Shown: positions 1-6,249, counted from the first letter of the stretch. The stretch: DNA of 10,944 nt from an uncultured Hyphomicrobiales bacterium (GCA_943914405.1 CALUBX010000162.1:1-10944), one strand, 5' to 3'. Notes: generated from the letters alone by a model not told the origin. Numbers and translations: made by a program.

Positions 1-218
1 CCCTCGCTTTGTTTGACGCTCAGGTGTCGCCGGAGGTTCGAATATTCGACATCAAGCTCGTGACGACCCCACGTGGCCTGCGAGTCTACGCACCGCATTG
101 TCGCACTCACAGCTTCGCAACCTTCGCCCCAGCCTTTGCCAGCGCGCTCGCTGCAGCGGCAATGGGAGCACTGACAGGAGAAAACCTGGCGCATGACCAC
201 ACCGCAAACGCAGCCTAG
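1..218 (+). CDS. Unknown phage protein, 5'-partial (C-terminal end)
   Basis: The reading frame is open from base 3 to the TAG at 216-218. It probably continues upstream of the window, because the only in-frame start near the left edge is a TTG at 9 with no visible ribosome binding site. The visible ~70 residues read like a real compact domain: alternating strands (VRIFDIKLVTTPRGLRVYAP) followed by an Ala-rich helix (FAPAFASALAAAAMGAL). I have an impression of small uncharacterised proteins of this pattern in rhizobial prophages, but I cannot name a family. Its end overlaps the next gene by 26 bases, so the two are probably translated together. An AGGAG at 176-180 inside this frame probably serves the downstream start. 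Function unknown. Confidence that it codes is moderate and comes mostly from the protein pattern and the overlap. Confidence 0.55.
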   Translation, partial: LALFDAQVSPEVRIFDIKLVTTPRGLRVYAPHCRTHSFATFAPAFASALAAAAMGALTGENLAHDHTANAA

Positions 219-1650
219 TGAGCCCTACATCGGCGAACTGGTACGGCACGAAAAATTCGGCTCTGGCCAAATCACCGACACCGATGGCGACAAGATAACC
301 GTCCAGTTCGAAGCGGTCGGCGAGAAGCGGATCCTCTACAGCTTCCTCAAAAAGGAGGCCGCACCGGCGCCAGCCAATGACAATCATGAGACGGTGCCGC
401 TTCCGCAGATGCACCCCGATCCCTTCAATCCCGACGCGGCCGGCGGGCTCCTGGCCCATGTGGCGCACTGGATCACTGACACTGCCATCATTCCGGTCAG
501 AGAGCTATCTCTAGCCTCAGCGATCGCGCTGCTTGCCGGTATCTTTGGGAAGTATGCCCTTGGCCCTACAAATGCAGGTGTCAATGTTTACCTGACAACG
601 CTGCTCGCCACGGCCGGCGGCAAAGGCCACCCTCCGAAGTCCATCCGCACGCTGGCCGACAAGTGCGGCAGCATGGGCTCGGTGACAAACGGCGACCCGA
701 CCAGTTATGCCGCAATTGAGCGAATGCTGCGCAAGAGCTCGTCAACCGTGATCACCATGGACGAGTTTGGAATCACGCTGCAGGACGTGAATGCAAAGCA
801 CAAGAACTCGGTAGCGGCGTCCATTCGGAAGTTTCTGCTCGCCGTGTACGACCAAAGCAATTCGCGTTTCGACGGCCGAATCTATGCCAGCAGCGAAACT
901 AAGAAAGACGACGGTCCAATAATCGGACCGGCCTTGACGGTTTTAGGCATGACCACGGCCACCACCCTCTATGCTGGCCTTTCCGCCGATTCCGTTGCCG
1001 ATGGCTTCCTGAACCGATTCATCTTCATCACCTCGGCGCGCGAGGCGGGAACGGTCAACCCGCCAAAGCTCAACAAGGACGGTAAGCCGCCCGCGCTCCT
1101 GGTGGAGGCGCTACAGAAGGCCATCACCGACTTCCCGAAACCTCAGCTTCCAGCTTCGCCGAAGAAACAAGTCCCATTCGAGGGCGGCGAGGAAGGCGAG
1201 GCTTACCGCAGGTGGGCGGAAGTCTTCATGTGGCAACACCACGCCTCCTGGCAGGAGACCGAGCGCAATATCAATGGACGCGCAGCAGAGAACGCGCTGA
1301 GGCTCGCCACCCTTCGCGCCATCAGTCGGGAGGCTTCAGCGCCCGTAGTGACGACTGAAGACGTTGAGTGGGGCTGGGCGATTGTCTACCGCTCCATCAA
1401 CACGATCACTGACGGCGCCGCTCGCCACATGTCAGCTTCGCCCGCCGAAGCGTTACGCAAGGCAATACTCGAGGTTCTTCGAGATGAGAGGGCAACGGCT
1501 TTCTCAACCCTGCTCCGCAAGAAGGGTGTGGCCGGCGCGGATCTTCGAGAGGTCGAAGGAGCCTTAGCTTGGCTGCTGCATTCTGGCGAGATCGTCGACA
1601 TCAATGCCAAGCCTAAGCCCGGTCCTGGCAGCAAATTCCGTTGCAACTGA
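193..1650 (+). CDS. DUF3987-like P-loop protein with N-terminal Tudor-like domain (probable phage replication protein)
   Basis: This 485-aa protein resembles the DUF3987 family of degenerate P-loop NTPases common in phage and plasmid replication regions. Residues ~13-53 (ELVRHEKFGSGQITD, then VQFEAVGEKRI and YSFL) match the small Tudor-like module at the C-terminus of UvrD/PcrA helicases (DUF3553-like), here at the N-terminus. A Pro/Ala linker containing ANDN follows. The P-loop-like core begins near residue 105. The Walker A region is degenerate (TAGGKGHPPKS, ~140-150): Gly-Lys is kept, but Gly replaces the usual Ser/Thr, as in DUF3987 proteins where the residue is often Asp. TVITMDEFG (~185-193) is a clear Walker B. 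GFLNRFIFI (~271-279) looks like a conserved Arg segment. The last ~60 residues look like a winged helix. No primase domain is visible. ATG at 193 follows AGGAG at 176-180, 12 bases away. A helicase or initiator role is inferred, not shown. Confidence 0.8.
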   Translation: MTTPQTQPSEPYIGELVRHEKFGSGQITDTDGDKITVQFEAVGEKRILYSFLKKEAAPAPANDNHETVPLPQMHPDPFNPDAAGGLLAHVAHWITDTAIIPVRELSLASAIALLAGIFGKYALGPTNAGVNVYLTTLLATAGGKGHPPKSIRTLADKCGSMGSVTNGDPTSYAAIERMLRKSSSTVITMDEFGITLQDVNAKHKNSVAASIRKFLLAVYDQSNSRFDGRIYASSETKKDDGPIIGPALTVLGMTTATTLYAGLSADSVADGFLNRFIFITSAREAGTVNPPKLNKDGKPPALLVEALQKAITDFPKPQLPASPKKQVPFEGGEEGEAYRRWAEVFMWQHHASWQETERNINGRAAENALRLATLRAISREASAPVVTTEDVEWGWAIVYRSINTITDGAARHMSASPAEALRKAILEVLRDERATAFSTLLRKKGVAGADLREVEGALAWLLHSGEIVDINAKPKPGPGSKFRCN

Positions 1651-1880
1651 CTTTGCAACGGGGCCGCAACGTTGCAACGGGGGTAGTTCAAAGGAGCCGC
1701 TTCCATTGCAACATTGCAATCTTGTTGCAAAACGACTGCAACGGAAAAACAGAGTTTATACAATGGGTTATTATATAAAAATACCTCAATTGTAATATTG
1801 CAAACATGCTTCTGATTTCGATTTTCCGCCTCTTTTATAGGTGGGCAAAAAGCATCTTTGCAACGCTGCAACGGCGGCAA
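1641..1880. repeat. TTGCAA palindrome array flanking an AT-rich core (candidate phage origin or operator array)
   Basis: TTGCAA, itself a perfect palindrome, occurs at 1641, 1653, 1672, 1706, 1714, 1725, 1798 and 1858. Variants CTGCAACGG lie at 1736 and 1866 and CCGCAAC at 1664. Several copies extend to TTGCAACG or TTGCAACGG. The first copy uses the last codons of the preceding gene. About 0.06 copies of a given 6-mer would be expected by chance in 240 bases. Between the left cluster (1641-1744) and right cluster (1858-1880) is an AT-rich stretch (about 1745-1835). Clustered short repeats beside an AT-rich segment, next to a probable replication gene, is the usual look of an iteron origin. 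A multi-site operator for a phage regulator would look the same. There is no DnaA box that I can recognise. The array itself is certain; its role is inference. Confidence 0.7.
1736..1764 (+). promoter_or_regulatory. Weak candidate sigma70-like promoter
   Basis: CTGCAA at 1736-1741 is followed after 17 bases by TACAAT at 1759-1764, inside the longer TATACAAT. The -10 box is fair but the -35 match is poor. It would place a start site near 1771, within the AT-rich core and upstream of the gene at 1937. The overlap of the -35 with one of the TTGCAA-type repeats would fit repression by a repeat-binding protein. This is a guess from spacing only. Confidence 0.2.
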
Positions 1881-1936
1881 TCCGGCATCAGATCGGCCCG
1901 TCACCAATCAACCATAGAGGAGCTAGAAGGAATGAC

Positions 1937-2146
1937 ATGTTCAGCATCACCCCCTTTACCGCCACCCGCCACGCGATCGTGAGGAAAGGCAAGACCACCA
2001 CCGAAGAATGGCAATCCTGCCGCGTCATCGGCATTGATGCCACCGGCGACGAGCCACGATACATCGTTGAGATGCGCGCCAAGGATGGCAGCTTCTATCT
2101 CGACAAGGCGGATCTGATCCACAACTCGGCGCCGATGGCCGGATAG
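1937..2146 (+). CDS. Small hypothetical protein, 69 aa
   Basis: The protein starts MFSITPFTATRHAIVRKGKT. An open frame reaches further upstream to 1841, but that extension reads as Cys/His/Arg-rich sequence derived from the TTGCAA repeats, so I prefer the ATG at 1937. It has AAGGA at 1927-1931 with 5-base spacing, and a further GAGG at 1917-1920. The sequence looks like a small beta-rich domain: a basic strand (RHAIVRKGK), a charged turn, CRVIGIDATGDEPRYIVEMR, then DGSFYLDKADLI. There is no signal peptide, membrane segment or helix-turn-helix. It is the last plus-strand gene before a ~620-base gene-free control region, and the TTGCAA array lies directly upstream and probably carries its promoter. 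I do not recognise a family. Coding is supported by the good ribosome binding site and protein-like composition. Confidence 0.6.
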   Translation: MFSITPFTATRHAIVRKGKTTTEEWQSCRVIGIDATGDEPRYIVEMRAKDGSFYLDKADLIHNSAPMAG

Positions 2147-2353
2147 GTCCACAAAATCGGAAGTTGTCACCTGTATAGGTGAGAGGGTCCACAATACGGA
2201 AAGTTGTTCACCGTATAGGTGAAGGCTGGCAGAAAACGCCGACGCCGTGGTGTGGATAGGTGGGGAGAACGCCCCTGCCGTGGTGTGTGGATGTATGAGG
2301 GGCGGCGTCGCAGGTCCACTTTCTGGCGTTGCCGTGGTGTGTACAGATGAGAG
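2146..2353. repeat. Degenerate direct-repeat array with TATAGGTGA palindromic cores
   Basis: Unit 1 (2146-2184) and unit 2 (2186-2224) are close copies with a 40-base period. Both begin GGTCCACAA and end in a palindrome: TCACCTGTATAGGTGA at 2167-2182 and TTCACCGTATAGGTGAA at 2207-2223. Three more diverged units follow near 2225-2266, 2267-2300 and 2313-2353. These share GCCGTGGTGTG at 2244, 2277 and 2331, followed by GGATAGGTGGGG, GGATGTATGAGG or ACAGATGAGAG. Unit 5 again begins GGTCCAC. Related half-sites lie outside the array: TATAGGTGGG at 1836-1845 and TAGGTGAAGG at 2404-2413. Palindromes in tandem suggest binding sites for a dimeric regulator controlling the early-to-late junction. The repeats are too diverged and too closely spaced to be CRISPR. 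Binding partner unknown. Confidence 0.65.
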
Positions 2354-2412
2354 CCTTCGTTTTTTTTCGCAGGCCTCAATTTTCGTGACGCGGTGCTGCG
2401 TACTAGGTGAAG

Positions 2413-2452
2413 GGGTACGGCATGACCGTATGCCATGCCGTTCCGGGTACCC
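2413..2452. repeat. Inverted repeat / hairpin
   Basis: ACGGCATG at 2417-2424 pairs perfectly with CATGCCGT at 2434-2441 across a 9-base loop. GGGT at 2413-2416 can extend the stem to ACCC at 2449-2452 across a bulge. An alternative inner pairing GGCAT/ATGCC (2419-2423 with 2430-2434) competes with it. A perfect 8-base palindrome GGGTACCC occupies 2445-2452. There is no T-run behind it, so it does not look like an intrinsic terminator. A protein-binding site or an RNA structure is possible. Confidence 0.5.
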
Positions 2453-2453
2453 T

Positions 2454-2685
2454 ACGGTTGAAGGTTTAACCTGAATCTCCACAGAGTGACTAAGAGTGAG
2501 GACCGCCACCTGCACTCAAAGCTCATATGGGTGAGAGCCATAGATTTCCCATTCGGGTCTGCCGGCCCGATAGCCGCCGCCTTCTCCAGAGGCGAAAGCG
2601 CGTCCCGAGAGTGGCACGCCCGCGGCGCCCATTTGTCGAGCTCGGATGTAAAGCCGACACCATCCCAGCGTGATGCTGGTCGATC
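2454..2685. other. Gene-free stretch of the control region
   Basis: Within the gene-free interval 2147-2766, this part lies between the inverted repeat and the terminator. I see no tRNA arms, no protein-like frame with a good ribosome binding site, and no strong promoter. Short open frames exist on both strands (minus 2452-2742, plus 2486-2752), but their proteins are Arg/Ser/Pro-rich in the manner of out-of-frame high-GC sequence. One more site resembling the repeat cores, ATATGGGTGAGAG, lies at about 2524-2536. A leader RNA for the late operon could lie here, but nothing shows it directly. Confidence 0.3.
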
Positions 2686-2733
2686 GCTGCCCCGGCGCGC
2701 TTCCAAACGACGCGCTGGGGCAGCTGATTTTTT
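2686..2733 (+). terminator. Intrinsic terminator just upstream of the late operon
   Basis: GCTGCCCCGGCGCG at 2686-2699 pairs with CGCGCTGGGGCAGC at 2711-2724, 14 base pairs including one G-U, across an 11-base loop. A run of six T at 2728-2733 follows after three bases. This is the textbook form of a Rho-independent terminator on the plus strand. It ends 33 bases before the first late gene (ATG 2767). So either it closes early transcription and the late promoter lies in the short gap, or it is a regulated terminator through which late transcription passes by antitermination. No clear promoter is visible between 2734 and 2766. Confidence 0.75.
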
Positions 2734-2766
2734 GCCAACCAACCTTGCATAAGAAAGGCGGCAGAA

Positions 2767-3159
2767 ATGCCCAGCTTTACCCTGCGCGATATCTCGCGCG
2801 AGGCGGCCGCACGCGCCGCCGGAATCAACCTCAACACGTTAGACGTGTTCGTGCACCGCTTCGATGTAGGCGAGCGTGTCGGCAATGCGCGCCTCTTCAG
2901 CCTCCGCGACCTCACCACGCTCGTAGCGGCCCGCAACCTGTCAGGACATGGCCTGTCGATCGGCGAAGCTATGAGGCTGGTCGAGACTCTCCTGCACATA
3001 GAACCGGATCCGGACGCCGTTCTCATCATCACCGCCAACGGCGACGCCTGGCTTCAGCCCAAGTCGGCGCCATGGCCCGAAACAAACCTGCGCCTGGCCT
3101 ATGTCGGGCGTGTCGTCTCAGATCTGAGGAGGGCACTCAATGTGGCCATTCGCGCGTAA
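2767..3159 (+). CDS. MerR-like helix-turn-helix protein
   Basis: A 130-aa protein whose first ~75 residues look like a MerR-type DNA-binding domain. There is a helix-turn-helix (AARAAGINLNTLDVFVHRFD, ~14-33), a short wing (GERVGNARLFSLRDL), then a helix and the typical HGLSIGEAMRLVETLL segment (~61-76). The C-terminal ~50 residues are not a recognisable effector domain and lack metal-binding Cys pairs. ATG 2767 has AAAGG about 8-9 bases upstream. Its end overlaps the portal start by 20 bases, so it heads the virion operon. The position is usually taken by a small terminase, but a P27-type small terminase is present at 8789, so I read this one as a regulator, perhaps of the late operon or of the repeats upstream. 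That role is inferred. An atypical DNA-packaging or recognition protein is the main alternative. Confidence 0.65.
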   Translation: MPSFTLRDISREAAARAAGINLNTLDVFVHRFDVGERVGNARLFSLRDLTTLVAARNLSGHGLSIGEAMRLVETLLHIEPDPDAVLIITANGDAWLQPKSAPWPETNLRLAYVGRVVSDLRRALNVAIRA

Positions 3160-4357
3160 GGAAGAGACCAAGAGCCTCGCCGAGCCTGACGAGACGCTCG
3201 AAGCGATCTTCGCTGGCATCATGCCAGGCAGCAATATGGTGTCCACCGCCGTTGCTCTGACCGTTCCAGCCGTTCAGGCGGCCATCCGCCTTATCTCCGA
3301 AGCTGCCGCCAGTCTTGACGTAAAGGTCGTCGAGACCGTGGACGGAAAGCCGGAGGATAGGCCGGATCATCCTGCTGCCAAAATCCTTTCCGGCTCGGCA
3401 AACGGATGGAAGTCAGGATCGGAGCTTATCAGGGATCTGGTCGCGGCGGCGCTCATCAGCGACAAGGGCGGTTTGGCCTACGTCACGAAGGTCCGCGGCG
3501 ATGCACGCGAAGTGATCCAATATCGAGAGAGCGTCATTGGCGTCGAGTACGACACGATCACCGACGAGCCCCGCTACACCGTCAACAGCCAAGCTGTCCC
3601 GTCGAGCAGCATCGTTCATGTCCGTGGCCCTTTCAGTCGGTCGCCGCTAAGCCTCGCTCGCGAAGCCATCGGGACCGCCAAGGCGATGGAGCAATATGCA
3701 GGATCGCTCTTCAGGAATAGCGCCAGGCCGGGTGGATACATCAAATCCAAGAAGATGGTTGGCGACTCTGGCGTCGTGAAGATGCTGAAGGCATGGAAGG
3801 CGGCCTACGCTGGCGCTGACAACGCTGGCAAGACGGCGATCTTGTGGGACGAGACCGAATTCGTTCCGATGGCTATGACATCGACAGACGCTCAGTTTCT
3901 TGAGAACCGGAAGTATCAGACAGTCGAGATTGCTAGGGCATTCCGCGTGCCGCCGGCGATGCTTTACGACCTGGACCGGGCCACGTGGTCGAACGGCGAG
4001 CAGCAGGGCAAGGAGTTCCTCAGCTACAGCCTGGAGCCGTGGCTGAAGGTTCTTGAGGCAGCTTTCGGACGAGCGCTCCTGAAGCCGACTGAGCGCGGCA
4101 CGCACAAGATCGTCTTCGACCGGGACGACCTGACACGCGCCGACCTCACTGCCAGAGCCACGGCTTATTCGTCCCTCGTCACCGCTCGCATCTACAGCCC
4201 CAACGAGCTTCGAGCGTGGGACGGCGCACCGCCATACGAGGGTGGTGACGAGTATGCAAACCCCGCGATTGACACGGCGAAGCCAGCCCAAGGCCAGCCT
4301 GCCAACGACAACGAACCACTAAAGCAGGAGACGCCAGTTGCCATATCGCAACGGTAG
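3140..4357 (+). CDS. Phage portal protein, HK97 family
   Basis: A 405-aa protein of usual length for HK97-type portals, the dodecameric ring at the capsid vertex through which DNA is packaged and to which the connector attaches. Family features seen: an N-terminal segment VSTAVALTVPAVQAAIRLIS (~34-53), a middle beta-rich region, and the diagnostic C-terminal block EFVPMAM (~238-244), ENRKYQTVEIARAFRVPPAM (~257-275) and WSNGEQQGKEFLSYSLEPWL (~283-300). The C-terminus is a disordered Pro/Gln tail containing PANDNE. ATG 3140 has a strong ribosome binding site, GAGGAGGG at 3125-3132. It overlaps the upstream regulator by 20 bases and the next gene by 20 bases, so the start region of this operon is translationally coupled. 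Confidence 0.93.
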   Translation: MWPFARKEETKSLAEPDETLEAIFAGIMPGSNMVSTAVALTVPAVQAAIRLISEAAASLDVKVVETVDGKPEDRPDHPAAKILSGSANGWKSGSELIRDLVAAALISDKGGLAYVTKVRGDAREVIQYRESVIGVEYDTITDEPRYTVNSQAVPSSSIVHVRGPFSRSPLSLAREAIGTAKAMEQYAGSLFRNSARPGGYIKSKKMVGDSGVVKMLKAWKAAYAGADNAGKTAILWDETEFVPMAMTSTDAQFLENRKYQTVEIARAFRVPPAMLYDLDRATWSNGEQQGKEFLSYSLEPWLKVLEAAFGRALLKPTERGTHKIVFDRDDLTRADLTARATAYSSLVTARIYSPNELRAWDGAPPYEGGDEYANPAIDTAKPAQGQPANDNEPLKQETPVAISQR

Positions 4358-4727
4358 CAAGACCTCAATCAAGGCCTTCTTCGGCGATGCCGAATACGCC
4401 TTCGATCTGGTAGACCCAGAGTGGAAATACCTGATGCAGCTGGAGGAGAAGGTCGGCTCGCTGCTGAACTACTTCTCAAGGCTACGGCTCGGCGATTTCC
4501 GAGTGATGCAGTTGCGCGATACTATCCGCCTCGGGTTGATCGGCGGTGGCGCAACGCCTCGCGACGCCGAAAACCTCTGTAAGACGTATTTCGACGCAAC
4601 GCCAATCCATGAGCATTTGGCCATCGCCTTGAGCCTCACGGCCGCCGCCATGTTCGGCACCGACGAGGACGGCAAGGTGTTGTCGGACGAGACACCTGCC
4701 GAAGAGGCTACCGATGACCCAGCATGA
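4338..4727 (+). CDS. GTA-gp10-like phage tail protein
   Basis: This 129-aa protein matches the GTA-gp10 family (DUF3356, labelled phage tail tube/GTA-gp10 in domain databases). GDAEYAFDL near residue 16, then a Leu/Glu segment around LMQLEEKVGS (~32-41), and the signature LRDTIRLGLIGGGATPRDAENL (~59-80) are all visible. In gene transfer agents and many rhizobial prophages the family sits among tail genes before the tape measure, and it is thought to act in tail tube assembly. The start is TTG 4338 with AGGAG at 4325-4329, spacing 8; no ATG fits. It overlaps the portal by 20 bases and the protease-capsid gene by 14. Its placement between portal and capsid is unusual. The last ~20 residues are acidic and likely disordered. 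Family assignment is confident; function in this phage is inferred. Confidence 0.8.
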   Translation: MPYRNGSKTSIKAFFGDAEYAFDLVDPEWKYLMQLEEKVGSLLNYFSRLRLGDFRVMQLRDTIRLGLIGGGATPRDAENLCKTYFDATPIHEHLAIALSLTAAAMFGTDEDGKVLSDETPAEEATDDPA

Positions 4728-6234
4728 AACGCTTGAGGTCAAGGCTCAAATCTCGACCGACGAGGCCGGCCGCGTTACCGGCATTGCCTGGCCATTCGGA
4801 TCGCCGGACGCGAAAGGTGACCTCATCGAGCAGAAGGCATTTTCCTTCGCCGACAAGGTACCCATGCTCGTCGAGCATGATCAGAAGACGGTTGTCGGGC
4901 TCTGGTCCGACTTCGCGGTTACCGATGCGGGGCTGGAGGTGAAGGGAGATCTCTTCGTCGATGGCGTTGCACCGGCGCGAGATGCCCGCACCACAATGCA
5001 GGCAGGAGGCATGACCGGCCTTTCGATCGGCTATCGCCTTCACGAGGTCAAGGCCCGCCCTGAGGGTGGCCGCATCCTCTCAAAACTCACAATTACCGAA
5101 ATCTCTCTGTGCCGCCGCCCGATGCATCCGGATGCGCGCGTCACCGAAGTTAAAAACATTCCTGAAGGACACGACATGACCACTGCCGCAGCAGCAACCG
5201 CCCCGACCGTCGAGGAAGTGAAGGCTCTCACCGAGCGCCTTACCGAACTTGAGACGCAGATGGCACGCCCTGAAATCAAGGGCGCCAATGACAACAAAGG
5301 CCCCTCCGAAGAGGTCAAAGCGTTCGGCGTTTACATTCGCTCCACGCAAGCGAACCCAGCGTCTGCCGAAGAAATCAAGACGCTTCAAGTCTCGCAGGAC
5401 ACGCAGGGCGGCTACCTTGCTCCGGCTGAATTCAGCACCGAGTTCATCCGCGACCTGGTGCAGTTCTCTCCGATCCGGCAGTATGCCAGCGTTCGCTCTA
5501 CCGGCTCTCCGTCGGTCGTCTATCCCGCCCGTACCGGCATCACCAATGCCAAATGGAAGGGCGAGACGCAGTCGCAGGAAGGCAGCGAACCGACGTTCGG
5601 TCAGGCGGAGATCCCCGTCAATGAGATCAACACGTTCGTTGATATCTCAAATCAGCTGCTTGCCGACTCTGCCGGTGTTGCTGAGGCTGAGGTTCGCCTG
5701 GCGCTGGCTGAGGACTTCGGCCAGAAAGAAGCTGCGGCGTTTCTGACCGGCACTGGCTCGAATATGCCCAAAGGCCTGTTCGTTGACACCGCCATCCAGT
5801 CCAAAGCGGCAAGCGCCCCATCGGCCCTCAGCTTCGACGACTTCATCAATGTGTTCTATGACCTGCCGGCAGTTTACCGGAACGCTGGCACCTGGGGGAT
5901 GAACAGCAAGACGCTGGCAGCAGCACGCAAGCTGAAAGATAATCAGGGGAATTATCTGTGGCAGCCATCGGTACAGGTCGGCCAGCCGGAATCGATTTTG
6001 GGAAGGCCAGTCGTCGAACTTCTCGAGGCCGATGATATCGGCGCCAACAAGTCGCCCGTCATCTTTGGTGACTTCAGCGGCTATCGCATTGTTGACCGCC
6101 TAGCGCTGTCTATTCTGGTCAATCCGTACATCAAGGCCACCGAAGGTATCACGCGCTTTCACGCCACCCGCCGCGTTGGTGGTGCCGTTCTGCAGGCCGC
6201 CAAGTTCCGCCGCATGAAACAGCCGGCTTCGTAA
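4714..6234 (+). CDS. Fused prohead protease (S78-like) and HK97-fold major capsid protein
   Basis: A 506-aa fusion. Residues 1-~145 are a prohead protease that matures the capsid. GIAWPFGSPDAKGDLIE (~23-39) is the family's beta segment. MLVEHD holds the likely catalytic His55, GGMTGLSIGY the likely catalytic Ser104, and TEISLCRRPMHPDA (~128-141) the conserved C-terminal block. Residues ~155-506 are the capsid subunit. A helical, charged scaffold (delta) region covers ~163-225. The mature fold begins near TLQVSQDTQGGYLAPAEF (~223-240), and the remainder has typical HK97 elements (FVDISNQLLADS ~308-319, ENFGQKEAAAF-like helix ~334-343, GLFVDT). Separate protease and capsid genes are the common arrangement, but fusions are known. 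ATG 4714 has GAAGAGG at 4701-4707. An in-frame ATG at 5176 (Met155) with its own ribosome binding site could give free capsid protein. Confidence 0.93.
   Translation: MTQHETLEVKAQISTDEAGRVTGIAWPFGSPDAKGDLIEQKAFSFADKVPMLVEHDQKTVVGLWSDFAVTDAGLEVKGDLFVDGVAPARDARTTMQAGGMTGLSIGYRLHEVKARPEGGRILSKLTITEISLCRRPMHPDARVTEVKNIPEGHDMTTAAAATAPTVEEVKALTERLTELETQMARPEIKGANDNKGPSEEVKAFGVYIRSTQANPASAEEIKTLQVSQDTQGGYLAPAEFSTEFIRDLVQFSPIRQYASVRSTGSPSVVYPARTGITNAKWKGETQSQEGSEPTFGQAEIPVNEINTFVDISNQLLADSAGVAEAEVRLALAEDFGQKEAAAFLTGTGSNMPKGLFVDTAIQSKAASAPSALSFDDFINVFYDLPAVYRNAGTWGMNSKTLAAARKLKDNQGNYLWQPSVQVGQPESILGRPVVELLEADDIGANKSPVIFGDFSGYRIVDRLALSILVNPYIKATEGITRFHATRRVGGAVLQAAKFRRMKQPAS
5164..5178 (+). promoter_or_regulatory. 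Internal ribosome binding site and start for the capsid part
   Basis: GAAGGA at 5164-5169 lies 6 bases before an in-frame ATG at 5176-5178, exactly at the junction between the protease and the capsid scaffold domain. Initiation here would give a 352-aa capsid protein without the protease, so fused and free capsid could be made in different amounts. Alternatively it is a relic of two formerly separate genes. The position and spacing are seen directly; use in the cell is inferred. Confidence 0.5.
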
Positions 6235-6249
6235 TCCCACCATTTCACC

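Noticed and set aside
1841..1936. N-terminal extension of the 69-aa gene from GTG 1841
   Set aside because: The extension is encoded by TTGCAA-type repeat DNA and is not protein-like; ATG 1937 has the better ribosome binding site.
2146..2353. CRISPR array
   Set aside because: Units are degenerate, periods vary (33-54 bases), there are no uniform spacers, and no cas genes are present.
2360..2367. Run of eight T as a terminator
   Set aside because: No GC-rich stem ends directly before it.
1901..2515. Long minus-strand open frame (204 codons) across the repeat region
   Set aside because: It runs antisense through the 69-aa gene and the repeats. Its repeated His-Thr-Thr segments are the translated repeats, and I see no protein-like domain or clear ribosome binding site.
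2470..2680. tRNA or known structured RNA in the gene-free region
   Set aside because: No GGTTCRA T-loop, no acceptor pairing and no recognisable riboswitch core.
2452..2742. Minus-strand open frame of 96 codons and plus-strand frame 2486-2752 in the control region
   Set aside because: Both span the terminator or its arms and are rich in Arg, Ser, Ala and Pro, as high-GC non-coding frames are. The minus frame has some protein-like patches, so it is not excluded, but I cannot support it.
3647..4291. Long minus-strand frame (214 codons) opposite the portal gene
   Set aside because: It is the antisense shadow of a confidently identified portal gene and lacks a plausible protein pattern.
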